NCBI GenBank assembly: GCA_030040725.1
Contig: JASHTD010000329.1
Location: 1 to 5,873 of the forward strand
Direction: 5' to 3'
Origin: Candidatus Sulfotelmatobacter sp.
Lineage (GTDB): Bacteria; Acidobacteriota; Terriglobia; Terriglobales; Acidobacteriaceae
Length of the DNA stretch: 5,873 nucleotides
The translations under genes were made by a program, and so were the position numbers. This document shows positions 5,350 to 5,873 of this stretch, in pieces; positions within the stretch are counted from its first letter, which is position 1, and each line of letters begins with the position of its first letter. Under the pieces are notes generated by a model that made no database searches, was not told the DNA's origin, and saw nothing but the letters and a program-made list of their open reading frames with translations.

Positions 5350-5873
5350 TTACAGTCCCGAGGTTAACGTTGGCTCGCTCGAGATCAACGTGCCACTTGC
5401 CGACGTACCGGACCCAAGTGTGCCAAGGGTTTCGGTGACTTCCTGCAGAAGCAAGGGATACGCCTCCAGGGAGGCGTTGACGGAGTCAAATTCGGACGTC
5501 AGCGCCGTTTGCTGGGTTTGGAGTTGGGTCTCAAAATTCGAGATGCTGTTGCTCAAATCCTGTTCCGTCGCCGTATTTTGGGCGATATCGGCGTTCAAAG
5601 GCCCAGTGGTTGCGTTGGTCAGGTTAGTCAGATCCGCATTGAACGAGTCGGCGAAACCAGTGCTGGAACTATTCTGAAAAAAGTTCAGCACGCCCGAAGG
5701 ATTGGAGGCAACGATCTGCGCGAGCGACTGCCCTGAGGCATTGGTTCCAACGGTCAGAGTGCCGTCGTTGTTCATGTTGATGCCCAGCGATGCCAAGTTA
5801 ATAAGGCCGCCGTTCACTGTAGTCCCGCCCGTCGCGTCGGGGAGCGAATAGGAAGCATCCGTCAGAATGCTCG
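5350..5873 (-). CDS. fliD: FliD, filament cap protein (HAP2), C-terminal part
   Basis: FliD forms the cap at the filament tip under which exported flagellin folds and inserts. Only the 3' part is in the window: the frame is open from the right edge (first full codon 5871-5869) to TAA at 5352-5350, giving 173 residues. The visible sequence fits the FliD C-terminal domain. It has INLASLGINMNNDGTLTVGT followed by LAQIVASNPSGVLNFFQNSS (the L.iGi...DGtL...l...p..v..ff pattern). A long C-terminal helical region then runs through IAQNTATEQDLSNSISNFET, QLQTQQTALTSEFDSVNASL and LLLQEVTETLGTLG. The Gln/Asn/Ser/Thr-rich style resembles FlgK and FlgL in the same window. The GTG at 5817-5815 is not the start, because homologous sequence continues upstream of it. 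The final 18 or so residues are a Ser/Thr/Gly tail. Its promoter lies outside the window. Confidence 0.93.
   Translation of the reverse strand, partial: SILTDASYSLPDATGGTTVNGGLINLASLGINMNNDGTLTVGTNASGQSLAQIVASNPSGVLNFFQNSSSTGFADSFNADLTNLTNATTGPLNADIAQNTATEQDLSNSISNFETQLQTQQTALTSEFDSVNASLEAYPLLLQEVTETLGTLGSGTSASGTLISSEPTLTSGL

Noticed and set aside
5350..5817. GTG at 5817 as the start of a small separate gene
   Set aside because: The frame continues to the right edge with FliD-like sequence (SILTDASYSLPDATGG upstream of the GTG), so this is simply the 3' part of fliD.

Overview
This window is a piece of a flagellar gene cluster from a GC-rich Gram-negative bacterium. It encodes L-ring and P-ring parts (FlgH, FlgI), which only make sense in a cell with an outer membrane. 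Gene order, the Ala/Gln-rich style of the hook-associated proteins and the short FlgJ would fit Acidobacteriota, but that assignment is inference and only moderately secure.

Plus strand, left to right: the 3' end of flgH (1-83); flgI (92-599), which is broken, with a start and signal-peptide-like segment joined out of frame to the C-terminal third; a short flgJ with only the rod-binding domain (599-898); a 213-base intergenic region with two sigma-28 (FliA)-type promoter sequences; flgM, the anti-sigma-28 factor (1112-1432); a 288-base stretch with no convincing gene (1433-1720); a flgN-like export chaperone (about 1721-2185); flgK (2214-3596); and flgL (3602-4489).

Minus strand, converging on flgL: the 3' part of fliD, running in from the right edge (5350-5873); fliS (4900-5346); and a small fliT-like coiled-coil gene (4547-4903). 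fliD and fliS are 3 bases apart, and fliS and the last gene overlap by 4 bases, so these three look like one operon. Only 57 bases separate the two converging operons, with no convincing intrinsic terminator.

Functionally, flgH/I/J complete the rod and the L/P rings. After hook completion FlgM is exported, releasing sigma-28. FlgN, FlgK and FlgL supply the hook-filament junction and its chaperone. FliD, FliS and the FliT-like protein supply the filament cap and the late chaperones. The near-consensus sigma-28 sites before flgM imply that flgM-flgN-flgK-flgL is expressed as a late class with FlgM autoregulation.

I see no novel defence, mobile or biosynthetic system. The points most worth a second look are the disrupted flgI, the tandem sigma-28 promoters and the unexplained flgM-flgN spacer.
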